Position numbers and translations under genes: made by a program. From Latilactobacillus sakei subsp. sakei DSM 20017 = JCM 1157 (GTDB lineage: Bacteria; Bacillota; Bacilli; Lactobacillales; Lactobacillaceae): a stretch of DNA of 64,000 bases. This document shows positions 25,520 to 33,816 of the stretch, piece by piece. Location of the stretch: contig NZ_AP017929.1 in the NCBI RefSeq assembly GCF_002370355.1, positions 868,001-932,000 on the forward strand, read 5' to 3'. The notes under the pieces are model-generated. The model saw nothing but the letters and a program-made list of their open reading frames with translations, searched no databases and was not told the origin of the DNA. How positions within the stretch are numbered: the first letter of the stretch is position 1; each line of letters begins with the position of its first letter.

Positions 25520-25954
25520 ATGAATAAAACACAACAAAAGTTGGCTAAATACGGCCAAGCTGTTAACGATTTAATCGACAACACTGAAAAAGTGCAAGAA
25601 GGCATGAGTAAATATTTCGTCCCTTTAAAAGCGGCCGTTGCTGATGGTAAGTTAGCTGAAATGAGCGAACAAGATTACCAAAAGACAGCCCAAATCTTCA
25701 GAGACGGTGTGGATCAATACCACGAATTCTTAGCACAATTTAAGACAGCCGTTGCCCCAGCTCGTTTAATGGGTAACAACCAACGTTTAATCGGTGCTTA
25801 TACTGATTTCGTTCAAGGTTGCGAAGATTTAATTACAAGCATGCATGATGATCAAACAGTTGATATGCAAGCTTTTGCTGCTTCAGAAATGAACCAAGAC
25901 AAAGCAACAGAACGAATTTCTAAGTATATCCAAAACATCTCAAAAATTGCTTAG
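25520..25954 (+). CDS. Conserved hypothetical protein, helical, soluble
   Basis: I do not recognise a named domain in this 144-residue protein. It is predicted to be almost wholly alpha-helical, with no signal peptide or TM segment. It is acidic at the C-terminus, with evenly spaced hydrophobics that suggest a helical bundle. AGGAGG stands 7 nt ahead of the ATG and codon use is like highly expressed genes (GGT, CAA, TTA), so it is probably well expressed. It has its own terminator at 25964. Neighbours (P-type ATPase before, tex after) give no clear hint. Confidence 0.8.
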   Translation: MNKTQQKLAKYGQAVNDLIDNTEKVQEGMSKYFVPLKAAVADGKLAEMSEQDYQKTAQIFRDGVDQYHEFLAQFKTAVAPARLMGNNQRLIGAYTDFVQGCEDLITSMHDDQTVDMQAFAASEMNQDKATERISKYIQNISKIA

Positions 25955-25963
25955 ATCAACTCA

Positions 25964-25997
25964 TGACAGTTCCCAAGACGGGTGCTGTTTTTTTATT
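25964..25997 (+). terminator. Terminator before tex
   Basis: GACAGTTCCC pairs with GGGTGCTGT, followed by TTTTTTTA. It lies ahead of the real tex start, so reading tex from an ATG at 25963 would be wrong. Confidence 0.7.
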
Positions 25998-26019
25998 GAA
26001 GATAAAGGTAGGGACGCAC

Positions 26020-28197
26020 ATGACTGATATTCAACAACTTGTCACCAAACAACTGACGCAATATCGACCACAACAAATTAATGCCGTGTTAACCTTATTA
26101 GACGAAGGTAACACCGTACCGTTTGTGGCGCGGTATCGTAAGGAACGAACGGGTAGTTTAGACGAAGTTCAAATTCGCGAAATCGAACACACCTTCCAAT
26201 ACTTAACAACGCTTGAAAAACGGAAGACCGATATTATCAAGAATATTGCCGAACAAGCTAAGTTAACGCCGGCTTTACAAAAGCAAATCGAAGCCGCTAG
26301 CCAATTACAAGTGCTTGAGGATTTATACCTGCCTTATAAGCAAAAACGGCGGACAAAGGCGACGATTGCTAAAGAAGCTGGGTTAGAACCGTTTGCCAAC
26401 CTGATTGCGCAATTACCGAACTTTTCAGAACAAGTCCTCCTGGAAAAAGCGGCCGATTATCTTAACCCAGACCAAAAGATTACCGATACAGATGCTGTTT
26501 TAGCGGGTGTACACGAAATTATCGCTGAAAATATTAGTGAAACAGCTACTTTCCGAGACTGGACACGACAATATACCCGTCAAAACGGGCAAATTGTAAG
26601 TCAGGTGAAAGATGCTGATAGCGATGATAAGCAAGTTTATCAAATCTATTATGATTTCTCAGCACCGATTAATAAGATTGCGGAACATCAATATTTAGCG
26701 ATTAATCGTGGCGAACACGAAGGTATCTTGAAGGTGAAGCTAGAAGTTGCCGAAAATATGATTGTTGGTCATATTGCTCAAGCCGTTATTCACGGTCAAG
26801 ACTCAGCTGCCGCCCAAATTATTAAGACGGCTATTGAAGATGCCTATAAACGGTTCATTGGCCCGGCCATTGAACGTGAATTGCGGAAGCAGTTAAAAGA
26901 AAAGGCTGATCAACAAGCAATTGCCGTCTTTGGCGATAATTTAAAGCATCTTTTATTACAACCGCCTTTGAAAGGCAAAGTTGTTTTAGGCTTTGACCCT
27001 GCTTACCGAACAGGCTGTAAATTAGCCGTTGTCGATGGGACTGGGAAATTTCTAGATAAATTAGTGATCTATCCGCATAAACCAGCTGCAGCGCCTAAAC
27101 GAGCAGCAGCTGCCGATGAATTCAAGCAATTCCTTGAAAAATATAATGTTGAAATGATTGCAATCGGGAATGGGACTGCTAGTCGTGAATCTGAAGAATT
27201 TGTGGCATCAGTTTTAAAAACCATTTCCCGGGAAATCTTTTACGTGATTGTCAACGAAGCAGGGGCTTCCGTTTATTCAGCAAGTGATACAGCGCGGGCT
27301 GAATTCCCAGATCTACATGTTGAAGAGCGGAGTGCGATTAGTATCGCACGGCGCTTACAAGATCCCTTAGCAGAATTGATTAAGATTGATCCACAAGCAG
27401 TCGGTGTCGGGCAATACCAACACGATGTTGCCCAAAAGGAATTGACGACGCAATTAGACGTAGTCATTGAAGATGTTGTCAATAGCGTAGGGGTTAACTT
27501 GAACACCGCTAGTCCACAACTCTTACAACATATTTCTGGGTTATCAGCGACGACTGCCCAAAATATTGTCCAATACCGTAACGAAAACGGCTTATATCAA
27601 AAACGCAGTGAATTGAAGAAAGTGCCGCGCTTAGGCCCTAAGGCATTCGAACAAGCCGTTGGGTTCTTGCGAATCATCGGTGGCGACAACCCATTAGACA
27701 ATACGGATATTCATCCTGAAAGCTATCCAGTAGCCAAGGCGATTTTAAAATCGTTGGGTGTCACTTTGGAGGCTTTAGGAACACCAGAATTATCAGCAGC
27801 AATTAAGCAATTAACAGTGACTGATTTGGCGACCGAATTAGCGGTCGGCTCTGAAACACTTGAAGATATCTTAAGCGGTTTACAAAAACCAGGTCGGGAT
27901 TTGCGGGATCAAATGACAGCACCACTGCTACGGCATGATGTCTTAACCCTCGCCGATTTGAAACCGAACATGGCCCTAGAAGGAACCGTGCGGAATGTCA
28001 TTGATTTCGGTGCTTTTGTGGATATCGGTGTTAAACATGATGGCTTAGTTCATATTTCGCAATTGGCCAATCACTTTGTTAAACATCCATCTGATGAAGT
28101 TTCAGTCGGTGATGTTGTTCAGGTTTGGGTCTTAAGCGTCGATCAAGAACGTGAACGGGTTCAATTGACGATGAAGGCGCCTAAAGCAACTGATTAA
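26020..28197 (+). CDS. tex: Tex-like S1 RNA-binding transcription accessory protein
   Basis: This cytoplasmic nucleic-acid-binding protein is linked in other bacteria to transcription processes and RNA turnover. The 725 residues show the full Tex order: N-terminal helical region with VPFVARYRKERTGSLDEVQI (about residues 31-50), a YqgF/RNase H-like domain starting near GFDPAYRTGCKLAVVDGTGK, a helix-hairpin-helix region (VNSVGVNLNTASPQLLQHIS) and a C-terminal S1 domain with VRNVIDFGAFVDIGVKHDG. I start at ATG 26020, behind AGGTAGGG; an in-frame ATG at 25963 falls inside a terminator hairpin. The stop codon overlaps the following start by one base. Confidence 0.94.
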   Translation: MTDIQQLVTKQLTQYRPQQINAVLTLLDEGNTVPFVARYRKERTGSLDEVQIREIEHTFQYLTTLEKRKTDIIKNIAEQAKLTPALQKQIEAASQLQVLEDLYLPYKQKRRTKATIAKEAGLEPFANLIAQLPNFSEQVLLEKAADYLNPDQKITDTDAVLAGVHEIIAENISETATFRDWTRQYTRQNGQIVSQVKDADSDDKQVYQIYYDFSAPINKIAEHQYLAINRGEHEGILKVKLEVAENMIVGHIAQAVIHGQDSAAAQIIKTAIEDAYKRFIGPAIERELRKQLKEKADQQAIAVFGDNLKHLLLQPPLKGKVVLGFDPAYRTGCKLAVVDGTGKFLDKLVIYPHKPAAAPKRAAAADEFKQFLEKYNVEMIAIGNGTASRESEEFVASVLKTISREIFYVIVNEAGASVYSASDTARAEFPDLHVEERSAISIARRLQDPLAELIKIDPQAVGVGQYQHDVAQKELTTQLDVVIEDVVNSVGVNLNTASPQLLQHISGLSATTAQNIVQYRNENGLYQKRSELKKVPRLGPKAFEQAVGFLRIIGGDNPLDNTDIHPESYPVAKAILKSLGVTLEALGTPELSAAIKQLTVTDLATELAVGSETLEDILSGLQKPGRDLRDQMTAPLLRHDVLTLADLKPNMALEGTVRNVIDFGAFVDIGVKHDGLVHISQLANHFVKHPSDEVSVGDVVQVWVLSVDQERERVQLTMKAPKATD

Positions 28198-28652
28198 TGA
28201 TGACGGATCAAGAATTAACGCAACTCATTCAAAATATTTCAGTAACCACGTTTAATCGTCCGTTTAGTCACCAGGCAAACTTTAATCGACGCTTAAAAAC
28301 AACAGGGGGTCGTTATCATCTGCAAGACCACCACATCGACATTAACCCGTTGATGGTTGCCCAAGGACAGGCTGTTTTAGAAGGCATTATTAAACATGAG
28401 CTGTGTCATTACCACCTGCATTTATTGCACCGTGGGTATCGGCATCGAGACCATGATTTTAAGCGGCTTTTACAACAGGTTGGTGGTGCGCGCTTTGCAC
28501 CACCGGTCACGGCTAAAAAGGCACCACAAAAACGACTAGCCTATCAATGCACCAAATGTGGCCAGTTGTATCAACGACAACGGCATATCAATACAACGCG
28601 TTATGTCTGTCGTCGTTGCCATGGTCATTTAAAATTAGTAAAAGAAATTTAA
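28197..28652 (+). CDS. SprT-like zinc metalloprotease-fold protein
   Basis: This 151-residue protein has the SprT/SprT-like family layout. The zinc-binding motif HELCHYHLH appears at about residues 62-70, with basic residues and a further His (RHRDHDF). A C-terminal zinc ribbon has CTKCG and CRRCHGH. Its molecular role in Firmicutes is not established. The ATG overlaps the tex stop codon (TAATG); a second ATG follows immediately, and either could be used. Cotranscription with tex is likely. An incomplete intergenic hairpin element lies just after the stop. Confidence 0.88.
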   Translation: MMTDQELTQLIQNISVTTFNRPFSHQANFNRRLKTTGGRYHLQDHHIDINPLMVAQGQAVLEGIIKHELCHYHLHLLHRGYRHRDHDFKRLLQQVGGARFAPPVTAKKAPQKRLAYQCTKCGQLYQRQRHINTTRYVCRRCHGHLKLVKEI

Positions 28653-28658
28653 AAAAAG

Positions 28659-28686
28659 AAGTGTGCCATAAGTATTGAGAGATTAA
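28659..28686 (+). repeat. Left-end remnant of the intergenic hairpin element
   Basis: AAGTGTGCCATAAGT matches the left end of the copy at 34478-34592 (minus strand). It is only about 28 nt and lies seven bases after a stop codon on the same strand. Confidence 0.5.
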
Positions 28687-28734
28687 AAACAGGCCCTGAG
28701 ACAAAAATAATTTTGTCCCAGGGCCTGTTTTTTT
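28685..28734. terminator. Bidirectional terminator between sprT-like and GNAT genes
   Basis: AAAAACAGGCCCTG pairs with CAGGGCCTGTTTTTTT around the core AGACAAAAATAATTTTGTCC. It serves both converging genes. Confidence 0.9.
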
Positions 28735-29194
28735 AAACTTGTCGGAGCGTTTGGTTTTGTGTCACAAAGCCTAATTTTTGATAGAGTTGCAGGGCGGATT
28801 GGTTATTGCCCAAGACGGTTAGCTCCAAAAAGGCGAGTTGTTTTTCTTTTTGCCAAGTACGGGCTTTTGCAAGTAACGCCGTTGCAATTCCTTGGCGACG
28901 ATAGTCAGGATGGACGTATAATGCAGTGACGTAGGCAAATTGATGGCTGATAAAGAGATTGGAAGGACTAGTTTGTGCTGTGGTAACGTGACAAAAACCC
29001 GTTATCTGATCCTGATTGCGAGTGATATAGACAGTTTGGCGTTTGTCTTCAACCATCATTTTCCAGGTGAAGAAATCAGGACTGCTCTTTTCTTGATAAT
29101 TAGTCGGCTGGAATGCGTGCATTTCAGTTGTTAAAGCTTGATAAAGCGTTGTTAAGGCACCAATATCGGTTAAATTAGCGGTTTCGATAAACAT
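28733..29194 (-). CDS. GNAT family N-acetyltransferase
   Basis: This probable acetyl-CoA-dependent acetyltransferase has 153 residues. The acetyl-CoA site is ALYVHPDYRRQGIATALLAK (about residues 90-109), with the Q/RxxGxG/A pattern, followed by LELTVLGNNQSALQLYQKLG, the C-terminal GNAT motif. The substrate is unknown. GGAGG precedes the ATG on the minus strand. It is a single gene between a bidirectional terminator and the divergent tRNA-Leu promoter. Confidence 0.9.
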   Translation of the reverse strand: MFIETANLTDIGALTTLYQALTTEMHAFQPTNYQEKSSPDFFTWKMMVEDKRQTVYITRNQDQITGFCHVTTAQTSPSNLFISHQFAYVTALYVHPDYRRQGIATALLAKARTWQKEKQLAFLELTVLGNNQSALQLYQKLGFVTQNQTLRQV

Positions 29195-29219
29195 TTTTGG
29201 CCTCCAGAGCGATTTTTTG

Positions 29220-29248
29220 TTGACTTCAATTCGGGTTTCTCTTATACT
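29220..29248 (+). promoter_or_regulatory. Promoter of tRNA-Leu
   Basis: TTGACT (29220-29225), a 17-bp spacer and TATACT (29243-29248), near consensus. The tRNA begins 35 nt after the -10 box. Confidence 0.85.
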
Positions 29249-29282
29249 AATGTACGTGGCTTAAAGTCATAAAGCAAGTATC

Positions 29283-29367
29283 GCGGGTGTGGCGGAATGG
29301 CAGACGCGCAAGATTAAGGATCTTGTCGGGAATTTTCCCGGTGGAAGTTCGAGTCTTCTCACCCGCA
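29283..29367 (+). tRNA. tRNA-Leu (anticodon AAG)
   Basis: An 85-nt class II tRNA with a long variable arm. The acceptor arms are GCGGGTG (29283-29289) and CACCCGC (29360-29366), with A as discriminator. The anticodon stem CAAGA/TCTTG holds the loop TTAAGGA, giving anticodon AAG (29316-29318) for CUU/CUC leucine codons. The T arm contains GTTCGAGTC. CCA is not encoded. It has its own promoter and terminator. Confidence 0.95.
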
Positions 29368-29381
29368 TATGATAACAAGTT

Positions 29382-29411
29382 AAACGATACCGTTAGCGGT
29401 GTCGTTTTTTT
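29382..29411 (+). terminator. Terminator after tRNA-Leu
   Basis: AACGATACCG pairs with CGGTGTCGTT around TTAG, followed by TTTTTT. Confidence 0.9.
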
Positions 29412-29433
29412 GTGTCCTAATTAAGTTTGAGAA

Positions 29434-29462
29434 TTGAATTCAATTTCGTAAATCGCTATAAT
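29434..29462 (+). promoter_or_regulatory. Promoter of the ECF S-component gene
   Basis: TTGAAT (29434-29439), a 17-bp spacer and TATAAT (29457-29462). I see no riboswitch in the short leader. Confidence 0.7.
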
Positions 29463-29494
29463 GGGCAATAAGTTAATGGGAGAGGTAAGTAGAG

Positions 29495-30088
29495 ATGACA
29501 CGTAATTCATCAGCGTATAAGATCAGCATTCTAGCGATTCTAACGGCATTGTTAATGATTCAAAGTTTTGTGCCGATGGTTGGTTATATTTATATTCTAC
29601 CAGGGTTACCCGGCGTCACCACGATGCATTTAACCGTCATCATTGGGGCGATTATTTTAGGTACTCGTGGCGGCGCAACTCTAGGCGCAATCTGGGGGAC
29701 ATTATCCCTGATTCACGCCTATACAGCGCCAGTCGATGCATTAACCTTATTGATCTTCCAAAACCCGGTAATTGCTATTTTACCGCGTTTGATGGTGGGG
29801 TTAGTCGCCGGATTATTATATCAACACTTACACAATACTAAAGCGGGGCAACGGGGCTCGATGGCAATCGCCGCTTTTTTTGGGACCATCGTTAATACGA
29901 CGTTAGTTATTCTATTGACGTGGGCCTTTTATAGCCAACAAGCAGCCGGTATTTATAAAACGGATGTCAGTCACTTAATTATCGTGATGTTGAGTGCTGT
30001 GGCGATTAACGCTTTGATGGAAATAGCCTTAGCGGTGATTGTGACACCGTTTGTAGCTAAACCATTGTTAAGGTTTAAACGCGAATAA
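29495..30088 (+). CDS. ECF transporter S component (substrate-binding membrane subunit)
   Basis: This 197-residue protein has six predicted TM helices. The pattern MIQSFVPMVGYIYILPG, then TMHLTVIIGAIILGTRGGA and LGAIWGTLSLIHAY, is that of an S component of an energy-coupling-factor vitamin transporter. It would bind its ligand and pair with a shared EcfAA'T module, which is not in this window. The sequence is closest in style to the pantothenate-type S components, but I cannot assign the vitamin. GGAGAGG precedes the ATG. It has its own promoter and terminator. Confidence 0.85.
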   Translation: MTRNSSAYKISILAILTALLMIQSFVPMVGYIYILPGLPGVTTMHLTVIIGAIILGTRGGATLGAIWGTLSLIHAYTAPVDALTLLIFQNPVIAILPRLMVGLVAGLLYQHLHNTKAGQRGSMAIAAFFGTIVNTTLVILLTWAFYSQQAAGIYKTDVSHLIIVMLSAVAINALMEIALAVIVTPFVAKPLLRFKRE

Positions 30089-30132
30089 AAAAGAGTCGGG
30101 ACAAAAGTAATTTTTGTCCCGACTCTTTTTTT
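30087..30132. terminator. Bidirectional terminator
   Basis: AAAAAAGAGTCGGGACAAAA pairs with TTTTGTCCCGACTCTTTTTTT. It is the clearest member of the GGGACAAAA core terminator family and serves both converging genes. Confidence 0.93.
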
Positions 30133-30137
30133 AGTGA

Positions 30138-30776
30138 TTAGTCTAATTGTTTTTGAACTTTCTTAGCTTGAGCAGTGACCGTATTGATATTGACCTTAGC
30201 GATTTCTGCTTGTTGGTAGATGGCACTATAATATTGATTTAAGCGGTTGATAGGTGCCGCTAAATCGTCTGCGTGTGCATCAGCTGATGTGTGATCGGCA
30301 TAAAAGTCGGTTTCAGCAGTGGTGGCCGCGTCGTAGAAATTAGAAAGTGTCGTGTAATCAAGTGCAGACAGCTTCAAGCTCTGATTTAAATCCTTGATGA
30401 ATTCAATTGGTAATTCATCACTTTCTTGATTAGCAATTTTAATCAAACGCTTAACAACTGGCTTTAATTCAGCTTGTTGTGCCTTGAGTGTGTCATAAGC
30501 TGCGGTTCGTGTTGCGGCAGTTTGCGCAATTTTAGAGCCCTTAACCTCTAAAAGATTTTGATCAGGGTATTTTTCTTGAATCTTAAGATAACTATCAGGC
30601 ACCCCTTGACCAGCATTCTCTAAGGTACTAAGCGCTGTTTGTTGCGTTTTAGAAATCTGTAAAATAGTGTTGAGGTCGTCTTTGACCTGTTGTTTCGTAT
30701 CAAGTGGTTTTTCGCAACCAGCAAGTAGAAATAGTAGTCCCAAAATGGGGAGTAATCGTTTTAGTATTTTTAGCAT
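30138..30776 (-). CDS. YkyA-like cell-surface lipoprotein
   Basis: This 212-residue exported lipoprotein has an N-terminal signal ending in the lipobox LLAGC (lipidated Cys about residue 21). The rest is Lys/Gln/Ala-rich and strongly helical with heptad-like spacing, in keeping with the YkyA family (PF10368), thought to be wall-binding lipoproteins of unknown function. It is transcribed on the minus strand towards the ECF gene, and its 5' end is divergent from the cold-shock gene. The family assignment rests on general resemblance, not on a diagnostic motif. Confidence 0.72.
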   Translation of the reverse strand: MLKILKRLLPILGLLFLLAGCEKPLDTKQQVKDDLNTILQISKTQQTALSTLENAGQGVPDSYLKIQEKYPDQNLLEVKGSKIAQTAATRTAAYDTLKAQQAELKPVVKRLIKIANQESDELPIEFIKDLNQSLKLSALDYTTLSNFYDAATTAETDFYADHTSADAHADDLAAPINRLNQYYSAIYQQAEIAKVNINTVTAQAKKVQKQLD

Positions 30777-30940
30777 TGTCAGGCACTCCAGTAGTTAAAT
30801 TCGTTAACTTCATCTTAGCGTAAATCAGTCTAAAAGCCAACCGTTTACCATGGTGGATGACGGAAAAACGTCAATTTAATGGAAAGTATAAAAGTTCGGT
30901 TATCGTAGAAAGAAAACGGTTTATTTTTTAGTGTTTAGGG

Positions 30941-30969
30941 TTGTTTCTCTTTTTTTCATGTGTTACACT
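30941..30969 (+). promoter_or_regulatory. Cold-shock gene promoter with long leader
   Basis: TTGTTT (30941-30946), a 17-bp spacer and TACACT (30964-30969). Transcription from about 30976 gives a 5' leader of about 110 nt before csp. Long leaders are usual for csp genes and often act in cold-dependent translation. The leader as such is inferred. Confidence 0.6.
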
Positions 30970-31087
30970 ATGCTTGTACTTTTTGACAGGTTATGGTTCG
31001 AATGTTTCCAAAAGAACTTTCTTCCATCGCACCGACAGAAATACACAAATTTATAACGTGTCTAACGACACAAGGAGGAGTTTTCTC

Positions 31088-31288
31088 ATGGAAAACGGAA
31101 CTGTAAAATGGTTTAACGCAGAAAAAGGTTATGGCTTTGTAACTCGCGAAGATGGTAGTGATGTATTCGTACATTTCTCAGCTATCCAAGGTGAAGGCTA
31201 CAAGACTCTTGAAGAAGGTCAAAGCGTTTCTTTCGATATCGAAGAAAGCGATCGTGGACCACAAGCCGTTAACGTAAACAAAAACTAA
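31088..31288 (+). CDS. csp: Cold-shock protein (CspA family)
   Basis: This 66-residue single-stranded nucleic-acid chaperone has one five-stranded OB fold. RNP1 is KGYGFVTRE (about residues 15-23) and RNP2 is VFVHFSAI (about 28-35). The protein starts [10 protein letters not shown], the family's standard opening. The start is ATG 31088 behind AAGGAGG; the in-frame ORF extends 147 nt upstream but that part is leader, not protein. A terminator follows at 31307. It is likely highly expressed. Confidence 0.96.
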   Translation: MENGTVKWFNAEKGYGFVTREDGSDVFVHFSAIQGEGYKTLEEGQSVSFDIEESDRGPQAVNVNKN

Positions 31289-31306
31289 TTTATAAATATT
31301 AGTCGT

Positions 31307-31338
31307 GGATCAACTGTCAATCAGTTGGTCCTTTTTTT
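31307..31338 (+). terminator. Terminator after csp
   Basis: GGATCAACTG pairs with CAGTTGGTCC around TCAAT, followed by TTTTTTT. Confidence 0.88.
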
Positions 31339-31360
31339 ATGGCTAAAGAAAGGCGGCAGG

Positions 31361-31822
31361 ATGTTAGCTTATCAAATGATTGCCCCAAATGAGCGGGAGA
31401 ATTACTTACCTTATTTACGATTAGCAGATGAAGAAGTCGGCATGATTCGTCGTTATTTAAACGAGGGTCAGCTCTATAGCATTCACTTAGCCGGCCAATC
31501 AACCGTAATTGGCGTTATGCATGTGACGTTTGTTGACCAAACACAAGTTGAATTGAAAAATATCGCCTTATTGCCAGCTTATCGGAATCAAGGTTATGGG
31601 CAACAAGCGCTCAACGATTTGAAACAGATGATGGTTGACTTAGGGTACCAGACATTACTAGTGGGCACCGGGGATGGTAGCTTGGCAGCAATCGGCTTTT
31701 ATCTGCGCCAAGGGTTTCGTTTCGATCATATTCGTAAAAACTTTTTTGAACAATATCAAGCACCAATTATTGAAAATGGGATTCGATTGCAGGACATGGT
31801 GGTGTTGAGTCAACCACTATAA
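31361..31822 (+). CDS. GNAT family N-acetyltransferase
   Basis: This 153-residue probable acetyltransferase has the GNAT core KNIALLPAYRNQGYGQQALN with the acetyl-CoA-binding Q/RxxGxG/A pattern, followed by GDGSLAAIGFYLRQGFRF. The substrate is unknown. The reading frame is open further upstream, but that part covers the csp terminator. ATG 31361 has AAAGGCGG before it, and I chose that start. A terminator of the common core family follows at 31833. Confidence 0.88.
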   Translation: MLAYQMIAPNERENYLPYLRLADEEVGMIRRYLNEGQLYSIHLAGQSTVIGVMHVTFVDQTQVELKNIALLPAYRNQGYGQQALNDLKQMMVDLGYQTLLVGTGDGSLAAIGFYLRQGFRFDHIRKNFFEQYQAPIIENGIRLQDMVVLSQPL

Positions 31823-31832
31823 GAGGCCAACA

Positions 31833-31879
31833 TAAAAAGGACTAGGACAAAAAAATGCTTTTAGTCCTAGTCCTTTTTA
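31833..31879. terminator. Bidirectional terminator
   Basis: AAAAAGGACTAGGACAAAA pairs with TTTTAGTCCTAGTCCTTTTT. It serves both converging genes. Confidence 0.92.
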
Positions 31880-31891
31880 TCATTAATCCTT

Positions 31892-32878
31892 TTAAATTAA
31901 GTCTGAAGGTTGTTCAAATGGGTAAACAAAACCCCATTGTGCGCGGGCGTCGGTCATAATGTCCATGACGTCGCTTGTTAGGGCGAGTGTGTCATTTTCT
32001 TGATGACTACGAACAACTTCTTGGAAGTCGTGTAATTCGTAGTTCATAGCGTTGGTAGCATCGCCCGCTTGGATGATTTGAGTAGTCCCATCAGGGAAGG
32101 TCAATTGGGCCTTATCTGGTCGTGGATAATCATCGACCGTTACGTAGCCTTTTTCATAAACGAGGACGCCTTGTTTAGGCATCTTCGCGTGAAGGTTAAG
32201 GGTCACGGTCACCATTTCTTGATGAGCATTGTTAAGAAGGAGTGTTGATTGTTGATCGACACCGAATTCTGATGGGACCCACTGGGTGGCAATCAATTCT
32301 GGTTTAGCACTCAGCATCCGCCGGGCAAATGCGAGGGCGTAAACACCGATATCTAACATTGCGCCACCGGCTAATTCGGGATTGAAAAAGCGATTAGTTG
32401 GATCGAGTTCTTTGTAGCTCCCGAAAGTGACTTGAATTGATTTTAAAGCGCCTAAATCTTGGGCAACTTGTTGACGTTCAATTTCTGCAAAAAGTGGCAT
32501 ATGATAAATCGTCATGGCTTCAGCCAAGATTAAATGTTTTTCGGCCGCTAGTGCTTTAGCCGCATTTAATTCGCGACGGTTCATTGTGATGGCTTTTTCG
32601 CAAAAGACATGTTTACCAGCGTTTAAGCTCGCCATAATCCCATCAAAGTGATAGTTGTGAGGTGTGGCGACGTAGATAATATCAATGGCAGGGTCGGCCA
32701 ACATCTCAGCGTAGCTACCATAAGCATGGGGAATATGATACTGTTGGGTGAAGGCGTTTGCCTTTTCTAATGAACGAGAAGCAGCACCATAGATTTGGCC
32801 GTCCGGTTGGTTGAAGTAAGTTGCAAAACTACCGGCAATATTGCCTAGACCCATAATGCCCCAGTTAAGAGTTGTCAA
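31892..32878 (-). CDS. Gfo/Idh/MocA family oxidoreductase
   Basis: This 328-residue probable NAD(P)-dependent oxidoreductase has an N-terminal Rossmann fold WGIMGLGNIAGSFATYF, the turn YVATPHNYHFDGIMASLN and the catalytic-lysine region HVFCEKAITMNRREL (EKA in place of EKP). The C-terminal domain includes GGAMLDIGVYALAFARRML, typical of the family's dihydrodiol dehydrogenase-like branch. The frame is open to 32938, but the first Rossmann strand begins right after TTG at 32876-32878, which has AAAGGA 8 nt upstream. A TTG start is therefore most likely. The substrate is unknown. Confidence 0.85.
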   Translation of the reverse strand: MTTLNWGIMGLGNIAGSFATYFNQPDGQIYGAASRSLEKANAFTQQYHIPHAYGSYAEMLADPAIDIIYVATPHNYHFDGIMASLNAGKHVFCEKAITMNRRELNAAKALAAEKHLILAEAMTIYHMPLFAEIERQQVAQDLGALKSIQVTFGSYKELDPTNRFFNPELAGGAMLDIGVYALAFARRMLSAKPELIATQWVPSEFGVDQQSTLLLNNAHQEMVTVTLNLHAKMPKQGVLVYEKGYVTVDDYPRPDKAQLTFPDGTTQIIQAGDATNAMNYELHDFQEVVRSHQENDTLALTSDVMDIMTDARAQWGFVYPFEQPSDLI

Positions 32879-33034
32879 ATAAATCAGTCCTTTACTATCG
32901 TAATCGGTTCCAAACGATATTATAACAATAAAAAACAAAATAGGAATTAAAGGTAATTAAGCAGATTAAGCATTGGTCTTCGAGGTAATTTTGTGTACAA
33001 TATAAAGTAGATTGAACGAAGTAGAGGCAGATTA

Positions 33035-33691
33035 GTGGCGAAGAAGAAAAAACGGCGCACGACCAAAAAATGGTACAACACTAAAAAGAGACAACCGACA
33101 GAATGGCTAGTCGTCCTGTTGGGCGTTTTATTTGCTCTGGGAGTTGGGTTAGTATATATTCAATACACCGGTGCACAAACTCAGGAACGCTTAGCCAATG
33201 AGGCCAAACAAGAAGAATTAGCTAAAGTGAAGAAGAAAAAAGAATTCATTAATCAATTAGCACCCTATGCACAAGAATTACAACAAAAATACCATGTGCT
33301 TTCTAGTGTTACACTGGCCCAAGCCATCTTAGAAAGTGATTGGGGCAAAAGCTCACTTGCAGCGGATTACCATAACTATTTTGGGATTAAAGGCGATGAC
33401 CCGGATAATACCAAAGAGATGACCACTAAGGAATACTTGAACGGCCAATGGGTGACGACTACCGCGCGCTTTCGCGTTTACCGTGACTATCGCGAGTCTA
33501 TGTTAGATCACGTTTTACTCTTTGCGCACGGGACCTCTTGGGATCATAATCATTATCAACACGTTGTGGCAGCCACCAATTATACACAGGCTGCCCAAGC
33601 GCTCAAGCAAGATGGTTATGCAACGGATCCTAATTATCCGGAGAAGTTAATCGAACTCGTCAAGACCTATCGATTGGACCAATTTGATTGA
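33035..33691 (+). CDS. Membrane-anchored glucosaminidase (GH73)
   Basis: This 218-residue wall hydrolase is anchored by an N-terminal TM helix (about residues 23-43) after a very basic cytoplasmic tail of Lys/Arg/Thr. A short Lys/Glu-rich linker precedes the GH73 domain (about 72-218), with the candidate catalytic Glu100 in AQAILESDWGKSSLA and the motif YHNYFGIKGDD. It lacks the C-terminal SLAP repeats of the 4180 glucosaminidase. It starts at GTG 33035 with GAGG upstream. It stands alone between the minus-strand oxidoreductase and xpt. Confidence 0.9.
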   Translation: MAKKKKRRTTKKWYNTKKRQPTEWLVVLLGVLFALGVGLVYIQYTGAQTQERLANEAKQEELAKVKKKKEFINQLAPYAQELQQKYHVLSSVTLAQAILESDWGKSSLAADYHNYFGIKGDDPDNTKEMTTKEYLNGQWVTTTARFRVYRDYRESMLDHVLLFAHGTSWDHNHYQHVVAATNYTQAAQALKQDGYATDPNYPEKLIELVKTYRLDQFD

Positions 33692-33816
33692 TAAACACTA
33701 TAAATAATCTTGTTTATGATAATAAATCTTGAAAAGTCTTAATTAAAGTTGTCGCTAGCTTTTATTTGTGGTAACCTATTTTTAATTCAATTTCAGAAAA
33801 CAAGGGAGTGCTAGGT

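Noticed and set aside
25963-26019. Upstream extension of tex
   Set aside because: These codons lie in a terminator hairpin with its T tract. The family N-terminus begins at ATG 26020 with a ribosome binding site.
30941-31087. N-terminal extension of the cold-shock protein
   Set aside because: The family begins [10 protein letters not shown] at ATG 31088, behind AAGGAGG. The upstream part contains the promoter and leader.
33692-33816. Purine riboswitch ahead of xpt
   Set aside because: I looked for the three-way-junction motifs of the purine aptamer and found none in this AT-rich stretch.
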